From contig NZ_VSDO01000001.1 of assembly GCF_008084145.1 (NCBI RefSeq), forward strand, positions 510,840-574,839: a stretch of 64,000 nucleotides of DNA, in the 5' to 3' direction. Positions 17,708-28,808 of this stretch are shown here, piece by piece (the first letter of the stretch is position 1; each line of letters starts with the position of its first letter). A program made the translations under genes and the position numbers. Origin of the DNA: Paenibacillus faecis. GTDB lineage: Bacteria > Bacillota > Bacilli > Paenibacillales > Paenibacillaceae. A model generated the notes under the pieces. That model saw only the letters and a list, made by a program, of their open reading frames with translations. It ran no database searches and was not told where the DNA came from.

Positions 17708-18667
17708 ATGCGTTATATTGTAACCGGCGTAGACGGTCAACTAGCAAGCCGTGTAGCGGAAACGGTGCTCGCGGAAGTGGATGGTCGAAATTTAACCTTC
17801 ACATGTATGAAGAAAGACAGAATTCCCAAAGATACGGTTCAACGTTGGGAAGGTGCGGGCGTTCAAATCTTCGAAATCGATTATGATGACATTCCGTCCA
17901 TGGAACGGGCTTTCAAAGATGGGGATCGTATCTATATCGTCTCTGGGCTTGAAGTAGGCAAAAGAGTCCAACAGCACAAAAATGCGATTGATACGGCAAT
18001 CAAAGCAGGGGTTTCACACATCACCTACAGTTCTTTTATCGGTGCGACAGATCCCAATTACGCTCATGTTTTTGTAACTCCGGACCATACTGCGACTGAA
18101 AACTACTTAAAGTCGACAGGCGTTGCCTATAATGCAATGCGAAATAACTTATATCTGGAAAACTATCTGACCATGTATACGATGTTGGCCCTCATGTCCG
18201 GCAATAAGTGGTTGAGCACAGCCGGTGAAGAGCGGGCTACTCTCGTCCACAAAGATGACTGCGCACGGGCCGCAGCCGCAGCCCTGCTCGGAAAAGGCGA
18301 AGACAACAAAGCTTACAACATCGTTGGATCAGAATCCGTTTCCGTAAGGGATCTGTGCAATCTTATCAAAGAGGTTTCCGGCAAGGACCTGGAGTATGTC
18401 CCTGTGAATGCGGAGCAATATTACGAGCACCTGGAGAAACTGCACATTCCCAGAGAAATTACCGGAGACTTCTCCCGCTCGCCTGTCCCATTCTGCGGCG
18501 ATGATCTCGTGACAACCGATGCCAGCATTAAAGAAGGGCTATTAAACGTTCATTCCGATGCCATTGAAACTTTAACTGGACAAAAGCCAAAAACGGCAAG
18601 AGATATTATCGATAAATATAAATATATTTGGGAGAACAATATCCAAAACTGGCGCGATATGAAATAG
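17708..18667 (+). CDS. NmrA-like NAD(P)-binding oxidoreductase
   Basis: A 319-residue atypical short-chain dehydrogenase. It has the Rossmann start MRYIVTGVDGQLASRV and then YIVSGLEVGKRVQQHKNAID, THITYSSF-like and VHKDDCARAAAAAL segments typical of the NmrA/QorB group, which reduce quinones or sense NADP. The ATG at 17708 is preferred over 17702, because AAGGA is seven bases before it and only one base before the earlier ATG. There is no signal peptide. It is divergent from the LysR gene and ends at a strong terminator, so it is a single-gene unit. The substrate is not known. Confidence 0.85.
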   Translation: MRYIVTGVDGQLASRVAETVLAEVDGRNLTFTCMKKDRIPKDTVQRWEGAGVQIFEIDYDDIPSMERAFKDGDRIYIVSGLEVGKRVQQHKNAIDTAIKAGVSHITYSSFIGATDPNYAHVFVTPDHTATENYLKSTGVAYNAMRNNLYLENYLTMYTMLALMSGNKWLSTAGEERATLVHKDDCARAAAAALLGKGEDNKAYNIVGSESVSVRDLCNLIKEVSGKDLEYVPVNAEQYYEHLEKLHIPREITGDFSRSPVPFCGDDLVTTDASIKEGLLNVHSDAIETLTGQKPKTARDIIDKYKYIWENNIQNWRDMK

Positions 18668-18692
18668 AAACTCGGTCAGATGGAAAAAGAAC

Positions 18693-18736
18693 AAAAAGCG
18701 GCCTCTTCGCATCCCTGCGAACGGAGACCGCTTTTT
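18693..18736. terminator. Bidirectional terminator between oxidoreductase and GH43 genes
   Basis: AAAAAGCGG (18693-18701) pairs with CCGCTTTTT (18728-18736), with an added CTC/GAG and CGC/GCG inner stem. A and T runs on both sides allow termination from either direction of the two converging genes. Confidence 0.85.
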
Positions 18737-18754
18737 GAATTTGAATTGGTGTTC

Positions 18755-20185
18755 CTATTCATCTCCAAGTAATGTAAATGAGGACAGACTTGCGCCTCCC
18801 GAACCTCTATAAGTAAAATAAAGCGCTTGTATACCGTCCGGAATGACGACATCGGCAGCATATTCCGTCCAGATATTCGAAAATTGGACCGGTATACTTC
18901 CGAGAGCCGGGCCGTCCCATGACGTTTTAACCTCAAAGACCCCTTGGCAGTAACCGCGTACCTTGATTTTAACCTTCCTGATTCCACGGCAGTCAAAATA
19001 CTTGTAACCGGCCGTAGCGGAATCCGTCATATTGGCGATGTACCCGATTTCTTCATCCCCGTCTTTTCCATCCTGGGTTATTTTCGGGAATCGGCTATCC
19101 AGCCACGCCCCCGAGCCGAAACCGCCGGTATACAGCGCCTCGTCTTTGCAAAACAGATTACATGCCAAGTAAGCGGGATATTCCCCGCGCCCCGCAAGCG
19201 GCCCGCCATTCGGACCGCAGGAGGTCATCTCCACCTGTGGAATCCTTCCGTCCTCCCTGAAAGTGATCGGTTCGAGACAGCCTTGCCGACTGAAAGCTGT
19301 GCCGTTGGTATGTCTATGGTAAAAAACAAACCAATTCCCGTTGATTTGGACGATGCTTCCATGATTATTCCCGCCGTAATACATAGGTTTGCCCGCCGGC
19401 TTGTAGGAATCAATATAAAGATCGTTGTTACTTACGACAATCCCCCGGTAGACAAATCCTTTCGTCGGAAATTTGCTGGTGGCATAGCACAATTCATGCA
19501 TGGCGATCGAGGAATAGATAAGATAATAGGTATCGCCTTTCTTCCTGATGGAAGGAGCCTCAAAAAACTCATGTCCTTCAAACCCGCTGCCCTTGCTGTA
19601 TGGTTCGCTCGGCGCGACAAATACCGGTTCTTCCACGATCGTCAGCATATCGGGACCCAGCACCGTGGCCATGGCCCCGTGTCTGGATTGGTCTCCGACT
19701 GCACAGAAACCGGTATACAGATAGGTTTTCTCTCCTTCCGTCAACACGCCCGGATCAAACTGGGGCTCGTCGCCTTCTCTTTCTCCCAGACGTGTGCCGT
19801 CCGCATACCTGACGTAACCGTAAAATTCATATTTGCCGGCCGGTGTATCGCAGACGGCTACCGAAACGATAGAAACCTTATCGAGAACATAGTAGAGATA
19901 ATACCGTCCATCCGGACCGACGGTAACGTCAGGCGCATAAAGGCACATGCTGCCGTCCGGATTAAGCGGGTCATCCGTTTTCTTGTAAATCACACCTTCA
20001 TATCGCCAGTCGCCCAAATCCTCCACGGGTGCCGACCAGCACACATAATCGTTAATACAAAACACGTCTCCGTTGAAACGATCGTGCGAGCCGTACACAT
20101 AAACCCTGCCGTTAAAAACATAGGGTTCTCCGTCAGGTACATATTCCCATGACGGCAGGTAGGGATTTAATCCTTGCTGTTTCAT
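18755..20185 (-). CDS. Intracellular GH43 beta-xylosidase/arabinofuranosidase-like enzyme with CBM6-like tail
   Basis: A 476-residue protein without signal peptide. A five-bladed GH43 propeller spans about residues 1-320. Candidate catalytic acids are the Asp near YVPDGEPYVFNG, the Asp in LYAPDVTVGPDG and the Glu in FFEAPSIRKKG. A C-terminal beta-sandwich (about 355-476, ending FTYRGSGGASLSSFTLLGD) resembles CBM6-like modules fused to GH43 enzymes. It would remove xylose or arabinose from imported xylo-oligosaccharides. GAGGAGGACGTC precedes the ATG. It is the last of four genes (24727 to 18755) that are closely packed with a CE1-type esterase, a GDSL esterase and a GH31 gene. Confidence 0.87.
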   Translation of the reverse strand: MKQQGLNPYLPSWEYVPDGEPYVFNGRVYVYGSHDRFNGDVFCINDYVCWSAPVEDLGDWRYEGVIYKKTDDPLNPDGSMCLYAPDVTVGPDGRYYLYYVLDKVSIVSVAVCDTPAGKYEFYGYVRYADGTRLGEREGDEPQFDPGVLTEGEKTYLYTGFCAVGDQSRHGAMATVLGPDMLTIVEEPVFVAPSEPYSKGSGFEGHEFFEAPSIRKKGDTYYLIYSSIAMHELCYATSKFPTKGFVYRGIVVSNNDLYIDSYKPAGKPMYYGGNNHGSIVQINGNWFVFYHRHTNGTAFSRQGCLEPITFREDGRIPQVEMTSCGPNGGPLAGRGEYPAYLACNLFCKDEALYTGGFGSGAWLDSRFPKITQDGKDGDEEIGYIANMTDSATAGYKYFDCRGIRKVKIKVRGYCQGVFEVKTSWDGPALGSIPVQFSNIWTEYAADVVIPDGIQALYFTYRGSGGASLSSFTLLGDE

Positions 20186-20221
20186 TTCACGACGTCCTCC
20201 TCATCAACTGCGGCACTCTTC

Positions 20222-22268
<2,047 letters not shown>

Positions 22269-22272
<4 letters not shown>

Positions 22273-24727
22273 CCATCCTCCTTTCCCATCGAAGAGTCTA
22301 GAAATAGTACAGCGTTTTCAACTTGATCTTCTCTCACGACCACAGGGTCACCCCGGTAAAAAACGATGCATTGACCAGCTTTGCCGGCGATTTCAACCAA
22401 GAATTCTCTTTCGTCAGGCATACCGTCGAAACTGCCGCTCCGTCTCCCTATCGTTAGGGTGCGCTCAGCTTCGCACCAGTGCATCTCAATCAAGGAGTAC
22501 GAACCGGTCTCGTAATTGTAGGTATCCCCTTCATCTTCATAAAGTGTGAATTCGGCATCCTTGCCGGGGTATACTTTCAGGCGTATGGGCGCGCTCGGCA
22601 GTTCGTCGGCGAATTGGAGATCCGGTCCGACAGGAATAATCGAGCCGGCGCGGACATAGAGCGGAAGCGTCTCCAAATCGGCTTTCGCCTCGATCGTCTT
22701 GCCGCCCTCGATTCGTTCGTCGCTCCAATATTCGTACCATTCACCGGCCGGCAAATAGACATTGCGAAACTTACTGACGTTATGCAACTTGCAGGAGCCG
22801 GGACCGTAGTACATCGCCGTTGTGACAGGCGCGACAAGGAACGCCGGGCCGAACATAAACTGATCATCGATGTTGTGCACACGCGTATCTTCCCGGTAAT
22901 CAAAAGCCAGCGCCCGAAACATCGTATAGCTTTGATGCGCGACCGCCCCCGCAAGTGAATAGATGTAAGGTATCAGCCTGTATCGGAGCTTCAAATACTT
23001 CACCAATGTGTCGTAAAACGGCTCGCCGAATCGCCAAACTTCCCTAGGCGTATCCGTACCGTGCGAACGGAACATGGGCAGAAATGCTCCCCATTGGAAC
23101 CAGCGGACATAAAGCTCGCGGTACCCCAGGTCCGCAACTCCCTCGTTAAAATCCCCGTTCCAAAACCAAAGGTCCGGCTTATTGTGAACGAAAAACGCTC
23201 CTATATCAAGCGTCCAGTAAGGAGACCCCGTCATGCAAAAGTTAAGACCGTCCGCAATTTGCTTTCTGAGCGTCTCCCAATTGGCCGATATATCACCCGA
23301 CCATGTAATCGTGCCGTAGCGATGCTGCCCGGCAAAAGCGGAACGCGTCAGATTCACAACCCGTTTACTGGCGGTTACGGATCGTTGTCCTTCATAGATA
23401 CCTTTGGAATGCAGCAGCGAATAGGCATTGATATACTCCGGGTCAAGATAAAGCTTGGATTCGGCCGTGTTGGTCAGCATTCGCAATTCGGGCTCCGGCT
23501 TCACCGCTCCTTTCCAGTCCGCTTCGAACGGCTCTGTACAGTCGCACCACCACGCGTCTATACCATGAGAAAACAGTCCGTCATCCGCTTGCTTCCAATA
23601 CAATCGGCGAGCTTCCTCCTTGAAAGGGTCGTATGTGGCTGGTTTCCGAGCAGAAAACCGGACTCGCTCATTTCGCGATGATTGTCACCCCCTTTTCTCA
23701 TGGTCGGCCAGATCGATACCATCAATTTGGCGTTCATTTCATGCAACTTGCGCATCATACCCGAGGGGTCCGGAAAACGCCGTGAATCCAGAGTCTTTTG
23801 TCCCCACAGTTCGCCTTCCCACGACTGCCAGTCCAATACAATGCAATCCAGCGGCAGTTTGCGCTCCCGATACTCCTGTACGATAGCGATCAATTCCTCC
23901 TGGGACACGTATCTTTCTTTCGACTGCACATAGCCGTAAGCCCACTTCGGCAGCATCGGCGCTTCGCCCGTTAAAAAGCGAATGCCGGCTACAATCCGAT
24001 CGAATTCCGGACCGTAAATAAAATAATAATCCATCTCGTCGTCAACATCGGTCCAGATGTACGAACCAAAGGAGTCGTCGTGAAAGCTTAGATTCGAACA
24101 GGAGTCCACCAAAATTCCGTAGCCGCGCGTGGACAACAGCACGGGTACAACCGCTTTCATATTTTGCTGGTACAAGTATTGATGTTTGCCCCGAAGGTTC
24201 ATCATCCCTTCTTCATGCGAGCCAAGCCCGTACAGTGCCTCCCCGGGCTGCCACTCGAACTCCAGCTTGGTATGATAGGCCCGCCTATCGAAAATGCGGT
24301 TCATGCCTTCAACTCTTGCCCGAAGCCCATCCGCTCCGAGATTATTCTCAACAGAATCCTTGGAAACGTCGAAGATCGTCCGGTAAACGTCGGTGAGCTC
24401 AAGCGTCTTGCCTCCTCTGGACGGTTCTTTCGCCAACAGTCCGCCGCTCGCATCCCAATAGCTGAAAGCGCAGGTCGATTTGTCCACCCGAATCGTGAGC
24501 ACATCGGTGGTCAGTTCCAGATCCCCGGATCGTTCCGTAACCGTCCATGGAACATCCTTCCTCTCCTGATGCTCCACAACTACTAGGCTCCGTTTGCTGC
24601 CAAACTCCGAATCCAAGGTGTAACGAATTCTTACGATGCCCGCCGCGCAAAAAGCGATATGGATGATCCCATCGGAGGTGTCCAACTTAACGCCGTTCGA
24701 TTCGATCTGATATTGAACCAGCTCCAA
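22269..24727 (-). pseudogene. GH31 alpha-xylosidase/alpha-glucosidase gene split by a frameshift
   Basis: Two overlapping frames together make one GH31 enzyme of about 818 residues (YicI/XylS type). The first frame, from a TTG at 24727 after GGGGAG, carries the N-terminal beta-sandwich and the first half of the barrel through LDWQSW, ending in a nonsense tail after LLGNQ. The second frame resumes at TYDPFKEEARRLYWKQ and holds the nucleophile Asp in WWCDCTEPF, the acid Asp in TWSGDISANWETL and the C-terminal sandwich domains. The frames are joined if one base is restored near 23638-23639 (CAG-CC read as CAG-GCC gives NQATYDPF). No signal peptide is seen. Either a real inactivating deletion or a sequencing error would explain it. 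Confidence 0.88.
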
Positions 24728-24848
24728 AATTACCGCTCCCCTTCCCGATGGATTTGAATTAATATAATGATATTATTGTTGTTTTCGTAATATCTAGCAG
24801 ATAATTACGTTTCTTGATCACTATATTACGGTTTTGTGGGAGGGCATT

Positions 24849-25742
24849 ATGTTTGAGCATCGTTACCGGGAGGACAAGCTGCACGGTGTTCCCGAATTCC
24901 CGCTGGATATTTACAAGGTGGAGCACCCGGCCGACGCCTATTCCATCCTTCCCGTCCATTGGCATAGCGAAATGGAAATCATTTATCTGGCTGAAGGAAA
25001 GGCCGAATTCCGCATCGAAGACCGGAGGTTTGCCGTCTCGGCGGGAGAAGCGCTGATCGTTCATCCGGGGGAGCTGCATTCGGGAATTAACGATCAGGGT
25101 GTAGTGATCTGCTATTACTCCATCGTATTCAAATTATCCTGGTTGTCTTCATTCCAAGCGGATCGAATCGAGGAGCTGTTCTTGGGTCCGATTTTGCTGG
25201 AAAAAGCGAGGCTCCCCGCCTTGTTATCCACATCGGTGGGGACGCCTCCCGTACTGCTGGACCATGTCCGGCAGCTTCTGATTCGCTACAAGCAGCGCTC
25301 ACCTGGCTATGAGATGAGTATAAAAGGCCTGTTGTTCCTGCTGATTGCGGATATTTGCCAATACGGACTGATAAAGAGAAATGAAGACCAGGGAAAACGC
25401 CCCGCACGCGAGGCGAACCAGCAGATAAAGAAACTGCTCGCTTATATGGAAGAACACGCCCGGGACAAGCTGGATTTGGATCAATTGGCGGCCGTGGTGT
25501 CCCTCAGCCGCTCCCATTTTTGCAAGTTCTTCAAAACGCAAACCGGGATGCGGCCGATGGAATACTTGAATTTCATTCGAATCAATCAAGCCGCCAACCT
25601 GCTGCGCACCGGATCGTACAATGTTTTGGAAGCCGCGCTGGAGTCCGGATATCAGCATGCCAGCTACTTTTCCAAGTGGTTTAAGTTCTATATGAACATG
25701 ACGCCGTCCGAATACAAGGCCTACTATTCTACCGGTCTTTAA
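24849..25742 (+). CDS. AraC-family regulator with N-terminal cupin sensor
   Basis: A 297-residue regulator. An AraC-type cupin domain lies at about residues 20-100 (LPVHWHSEMEIIYLAEGKAEFRI, AVSAGEALIVHPGELH). A two-helix-turn-helix DNA-binding domain covers about 195-295, starting NQQIKKLLAYMEEHARDKLD and ending MNMTPSEYKAYY. GGGAGGG precedes the ATG at 24849. It is divergent from the GH31-GDSL-CE1-GH43 group by 121 bases and is the obvious local regulator of that group. The ligand is probably a xylose- or arabinose-containing sugar, which is an inference. Confidence 0.9.
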   Translation: MFEHRYREDKLHGVPEFPLDIYKVEHPADAYSILPVHWHSEMEIIYLAEGKAEFRIEDRRFAVSAGEALIVHPGELHSGINDQGVVICYYSIVFKLSWLSSFQADRIEELFLGPILLEKARLPALLSTSVGTPPVLLDHVRQLLIRYKQRSPGYEMSIKGLLFLLIADICQYGLIKRNEDQGKRPAREANQQIKKLLAYMEEHARDKLDLDQLAAVVSLSRSHFCKFFKTQTGMRPMEYLNFIRINQAANLLRTGSYNVLEAALESGYQHASYFSKWFKFYMNMTPSEYKAYYSTGL

Positions 25743-25788
25743 CGGTTTGAATCCCTTACCTTCCTAGGCCCCTTGCGTTACCCGAAGC

Positions 25789-27054
25789 TTAGCCAAGATC
25801 AGCGACAAAGGTGGTCACGCTTTGAGCCGGGAGATGAGCCCAGAAATTTCCACCCGTCATCGTAAGCTCCGTTCCCGGCTGAAGATTGCTGCTGCCGCTA
25901 GTGATCCATCTGGAGATTTTCGAAACCGATGCATTGGGCAGGACAAAGTTCTGATTTACCCCGGAGTTATTTTTGTTGACGGCAACGATAACAAGCTTCT
26001 TATTACCTTTATAGGCGGATACATAAACGTTCGTTTCCGGATTTTTCGTCGCTTCAACCCGGACATACCCGGGACGGACGAATTTGGAGAAATGCGCCAT
26101 AGCGTAACCGCGTTTGCTGATCGTGCCGTCCTCTTTCATCGGACCGTACGATCTGCGGATATACCACCATACGTAAGCTTGAAAATCTCCCTCTACCATC
26201 GCATTGTGGATATGGTAGGACACATCCAGGGCTTCGGGCCAACGATCCGCCGAGTTGTTGTCACTGTTCGGATAGTATACCTCCGTCATCCAGAGATCTT
26301 TGCCCGCTCCTTTTTGTTTGAACAAAGGATAAGCGAAATTGCTGACCTGGGTCCCGTACAGATGAGCGCCAAGAATATCCATATTGGCTAGCGCCTGCGG
26401 ATCGTTTAGTATCGGGTCCGACATATTTTTCAGATACTGGAACGATTCCGGCGCGATCACTCTCGTATTAATCGATCCGGCATTTTCTTTCATGAAACGA
26501 AGCATTTCCTGCGGCGTCCACCACGTCCAGTCATGGGCATAATCGGGCTCGTTCTGGACGGAAATCGCATACAGATTCACGCCGTTGTTTCTCATATACG
26601 TCACGAAGTCGTTAAGATGCTGGGCATACGCGGCATACTTGTCATAACGGAGCCGCTTTGCCGACGGATCGCCGTTTCGGTTGAAGGTCTCGACCATGTC
26701 GGCGGGCGGATTCCATGGCGATGCGAATACGATGGCTCCGAGGGCAATCGCTCGTTTGGCCGTTTCCACTTCCCGGTACCATTGATTTCGGTCTTCGTGT
26801 ACATAGATTCTCAAAATCGAGAAACCCAGTTGGTTATTTCCGTTCCCGAAGGCGGTTTCTCTTTGTGCCGCCGTCAAATCCCCGATCCAGACCGGATGGT
26901 TGATCCCCCCGAAACCACGAATCACTTGTTTTTCCGCCGAAATATTTACGATGGCGTCGCTGGCTGCGGCAATTTTTCCAGGTGCCCCCAGGATGGACAA
27001 TGCCATGACAAGGGCCAAACATGCGTATATGGATTTCTTAAACCGTAAATTCAT
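25789..27054 (-). CDS. xynC: GH30 subfamily 8 glucuronoxylanase
   Basis: A 421-residue secreted endo-xylanase, the same length as Bacillus subtilis XynC. A signal peptide ends near KIAAA. The catalytic acid Glu is in SVQNEPDY and the nucleophile Glu in LWMTEVYYPN. The segment WWYIRRSYGPMKEDG holds the Arg/Tyr that bind the 4-O-methyl-glucuronate side group required for cleavage by this subfamily. A C-terminal side beta-domain (about 330-421) completes the fold. GGAGGAGC precedes the ATG. It lies 25 bases after the GH5 gene and would cut glucuronoxylan outside the cell. Confidence 0.95.
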   Translation of the reverse strand: MNLRFKKSIYACLALVMALSILGAPGKIAAASDAIVNISAEKQVIRGFGGINHPVWIGDLTAAQRETAFGNGNNQLGFSILRIYVHEDRNQWYREVETAKRAIALGAIVFASPWNPPADMVETFNRNGDPSAKRLRYDKYAAYAQHLNDFVTYMRNNGVNLYAISVQNEPDYAHDWTWWTPQEMLRFMKENAGSINTRVIAPESFQYLKNMSDPILNDPQALANMDILGAHLYGTQVSNFAYPLFKQKGAGKDLWMTEVYYPNSDNNSADRWPEALDVSYHIHNAMVEGDFQAYVWWYIRRSYGPMKEDGTISKRGYAMAHFSKFVRPGYVRVEATKNPETNVYVSAYKGNKKLVIVAVNKNNSGVNQNFVLPNASVSKISRWITSGSSNLQPGTELTMTGGNFWAHLPAQSVTTFVADLG

Positions 27055-27079
27055 GAGACTGCTCCTCCTTGAATTTTCG

Positions 27080-28783
27080 TCAATTCACAAGGATCAACTG
27101 CCATTGCTGATGCAAATCCCCGCGATAAGGGTTCTGCTGGAGCTTCGCCCCGTCGGCGGACGACCCCCCCGCCACTTCGACGGCTTTATTGCTGTTCGCG
27201 TTAAGGATGCTCCAATATCCGTTGCTGAGCTTGATCAGGCGGAATCGCTGCGCCGAATTTCCGTAATCCTCCATGAGCTGTATCGCTTCCCCGTTGTTTT
27301 TCGAACCGTTTCTAACATCCATCACCTTGCCGTCGCTCGAGCTGACGCTGCGAAGCCGGTACAGATTGTTGTATGCTCCCATATCATCGGCAATCCATCG
27401 CTGCGCCGTAGCGTTATTGTCTGGCCATTGCTGCAGCTGCAGTGAATTACTGTTTTGACCGCCGGGGACGTCGATCACCTTGCCCGAGGCGCGATTCACG
27501 ATTTTATAGGTTTCCCCCGACGTAATCCCGTTCCACATCCCGTTCCACGGATGAAGCTGCGCACGTTCATAGTACCATTCGAAGATAAAGCGGGCCATGC
27601 CGTCCCGTGCCGGATCGCCGTCGTAGAGCAGCCCTGCCGTCGGATCGGCAAACGTGCTTCTTGCCCCCGGCTGAAGGAGAAAACCGTTCATGTGGACCGC
27701 GATGCTGACGTTTCCGGCTGCCGTAAATATGGCTTTGGTGTTTTTGCCGAAACCTTCGCTCGATCCGTTGAACAGTTCCCAGTACTCCGAGTCACCCGGC
27801 AGCCGTTTAAACCAGGTCGTTTCCGTAATATTGATCGGATAGTTGTCTGCGCAAGGCTTGATGCTGGTATCCCATTGCTGCTGAAGTATCGAAGCGTTAT
27901 CCTTTGCTCCGTAGCCCGGGTACCAATGGACAGCGTATCCGATGTTGTTCAGCGGATCGGTTAACGGACGGGTGGCGCATAGCTGATAATATTGATCCCA
28001 TCCTAGGCCGGCGGCCCATATCACGTTATCCGCCCCTTGACTGCGGATCGTGGAAATGATGGAATTTTGAAAATGGCGCAGCGAGTCCCAAAACGCCGGG
28101 AAATCAGGATCGGAAGGGTTGCCTCCCCAACGTCCGTTCGCATAGGACAGAACCGGTTCATTAATGATCTCGAACATAACGTTGTCCGCGCTTTTGATCG
28201 CCGGTTGCGAGGCAAGATATCCCCAGATTTGATTGAATTTCTCGAGATTGGCCTGCGTCGTGGCCCGATTATCCTGGAGTGTGAAGTCGAGGCCTAGCGT
28301 AACGTAGATTCCTTTGGTCTTGGCATACTGGATATAAGGCACTACGACATTCTTCGTAAAGGACTGCAAGCCCGCAAAATTATACGTTCCGGCCGCCACG
28401 TCGCCCATGTCTTCGCGGTCGATAAAGAGCCTAACCTGGTTCATATACCAGCCGTGATTGTTGCCGTACTTCGGAGAGGGATCGGAGAATGTGTCGGTAA
28501 TATCCTTTAAATACTCCAAAATGGCAGCATGACGATTCCCCCCATTCCGGTTCAGGTAGTAATTGCTTCCCTGATAAGTCCAGTACGAGCCACCGGGCTG
28601 GTGCCATCCGCTCAGGACAACGGGCTGCCCCTCGCTGTTTACCAGTTGGTTGCCGCTGACGTGAAGCTTGGACATCGGCATGCCCGACCATGCATCGGCC
28701 GCGCCATGATGGAGTCCCTGCGTTGCCGGCAACAGGAGCAGCACCGCCAATAACAGCTTGAGCGTCCATCCGGTTCTTTTCAT
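27080..28783 (-). CDS. Secreted GH5 endo-glycanase with ricin-type CBM13
   Basis: A 567-residue enzyme. A signal peptide is followed by a GH5 barrel (about residues 35-415) with FEIINEPV (acid/base Glu) and NITETTWF (nucleophile Glu). A C-terminal ricin-B/CBM13 module (about 425-567) follows, in three QW-containing repeats: LQLQQWPDNNATAQRW, IQLMEDYGNSAQRF and KLQQNPYRGDLHQQW. The closest guess is one of the GH5 subfamilies with arabinoxylanase or xylanase activity (for example GH5_35), but the subfamily cannot be fixed by eye. The neighbours GH30, GH43 and GH10 support xylan as the substrate. GAGAGGAG precedes the ATG. Confidence 0.87.
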   Translation of the reverse strand: MKRTGWTLKLLLAVLLLLPATQGLHHGAADAWSGMPMSKLHVSGNQLVNSEGQPVVLSGWHQPGGSYWTYQGSNYYLNRNGGNRHAAILEYLKDITDTFSDPSPKYGNNHGWYMNQVRLFIDREDMGDVAAGTYNFAGLQSFTKNVVVPYIQYAKTKGIYVTLGLDFTLQDNRATTQANLEKFNQIWGYLASQPAIKSADNVMFEIINEPVLSYANGRWGGNPSDPDFPAFWDSLRHFQNSIISTIRSQGADNVIWAAGLGWDQYYQLCATRPLTDPLNNIGYAVHWYPGYGAKDNASILQQQWDTSIKPCADNYPINITETTWFKRLPGDSEYWELFNGSSEGFGKNTKAIFTAAGNVSIAVHMNGFLLQPGARSTFADPTAGLLYDGDPARDGMARFIFEWYYERAQLHPWNGMWNGITSGETYKIVNRASGKVIDVPGGQNSNSLQLQQWPDNNATAQRWIADDMGAYNNLYRLRSVSSSDGKVMDVRNGSKNNGEAIQLMEDYGNSAQRFRLIKLSNGYWSILNANSNKAVEVAGGSSADGAKLQQNPYRGDLHQQWQLILVN

Positions 28784-28808
28784 AATCGATCAACTCCTCT
28801 CATTTTGG

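Noticed and set aside
18944..20152. A 402-codon plus-strand frame opposite the GH43 gene
   Set aside because: Shadow of the GH43 gene. No motif, no start signal, unusual residue composition.
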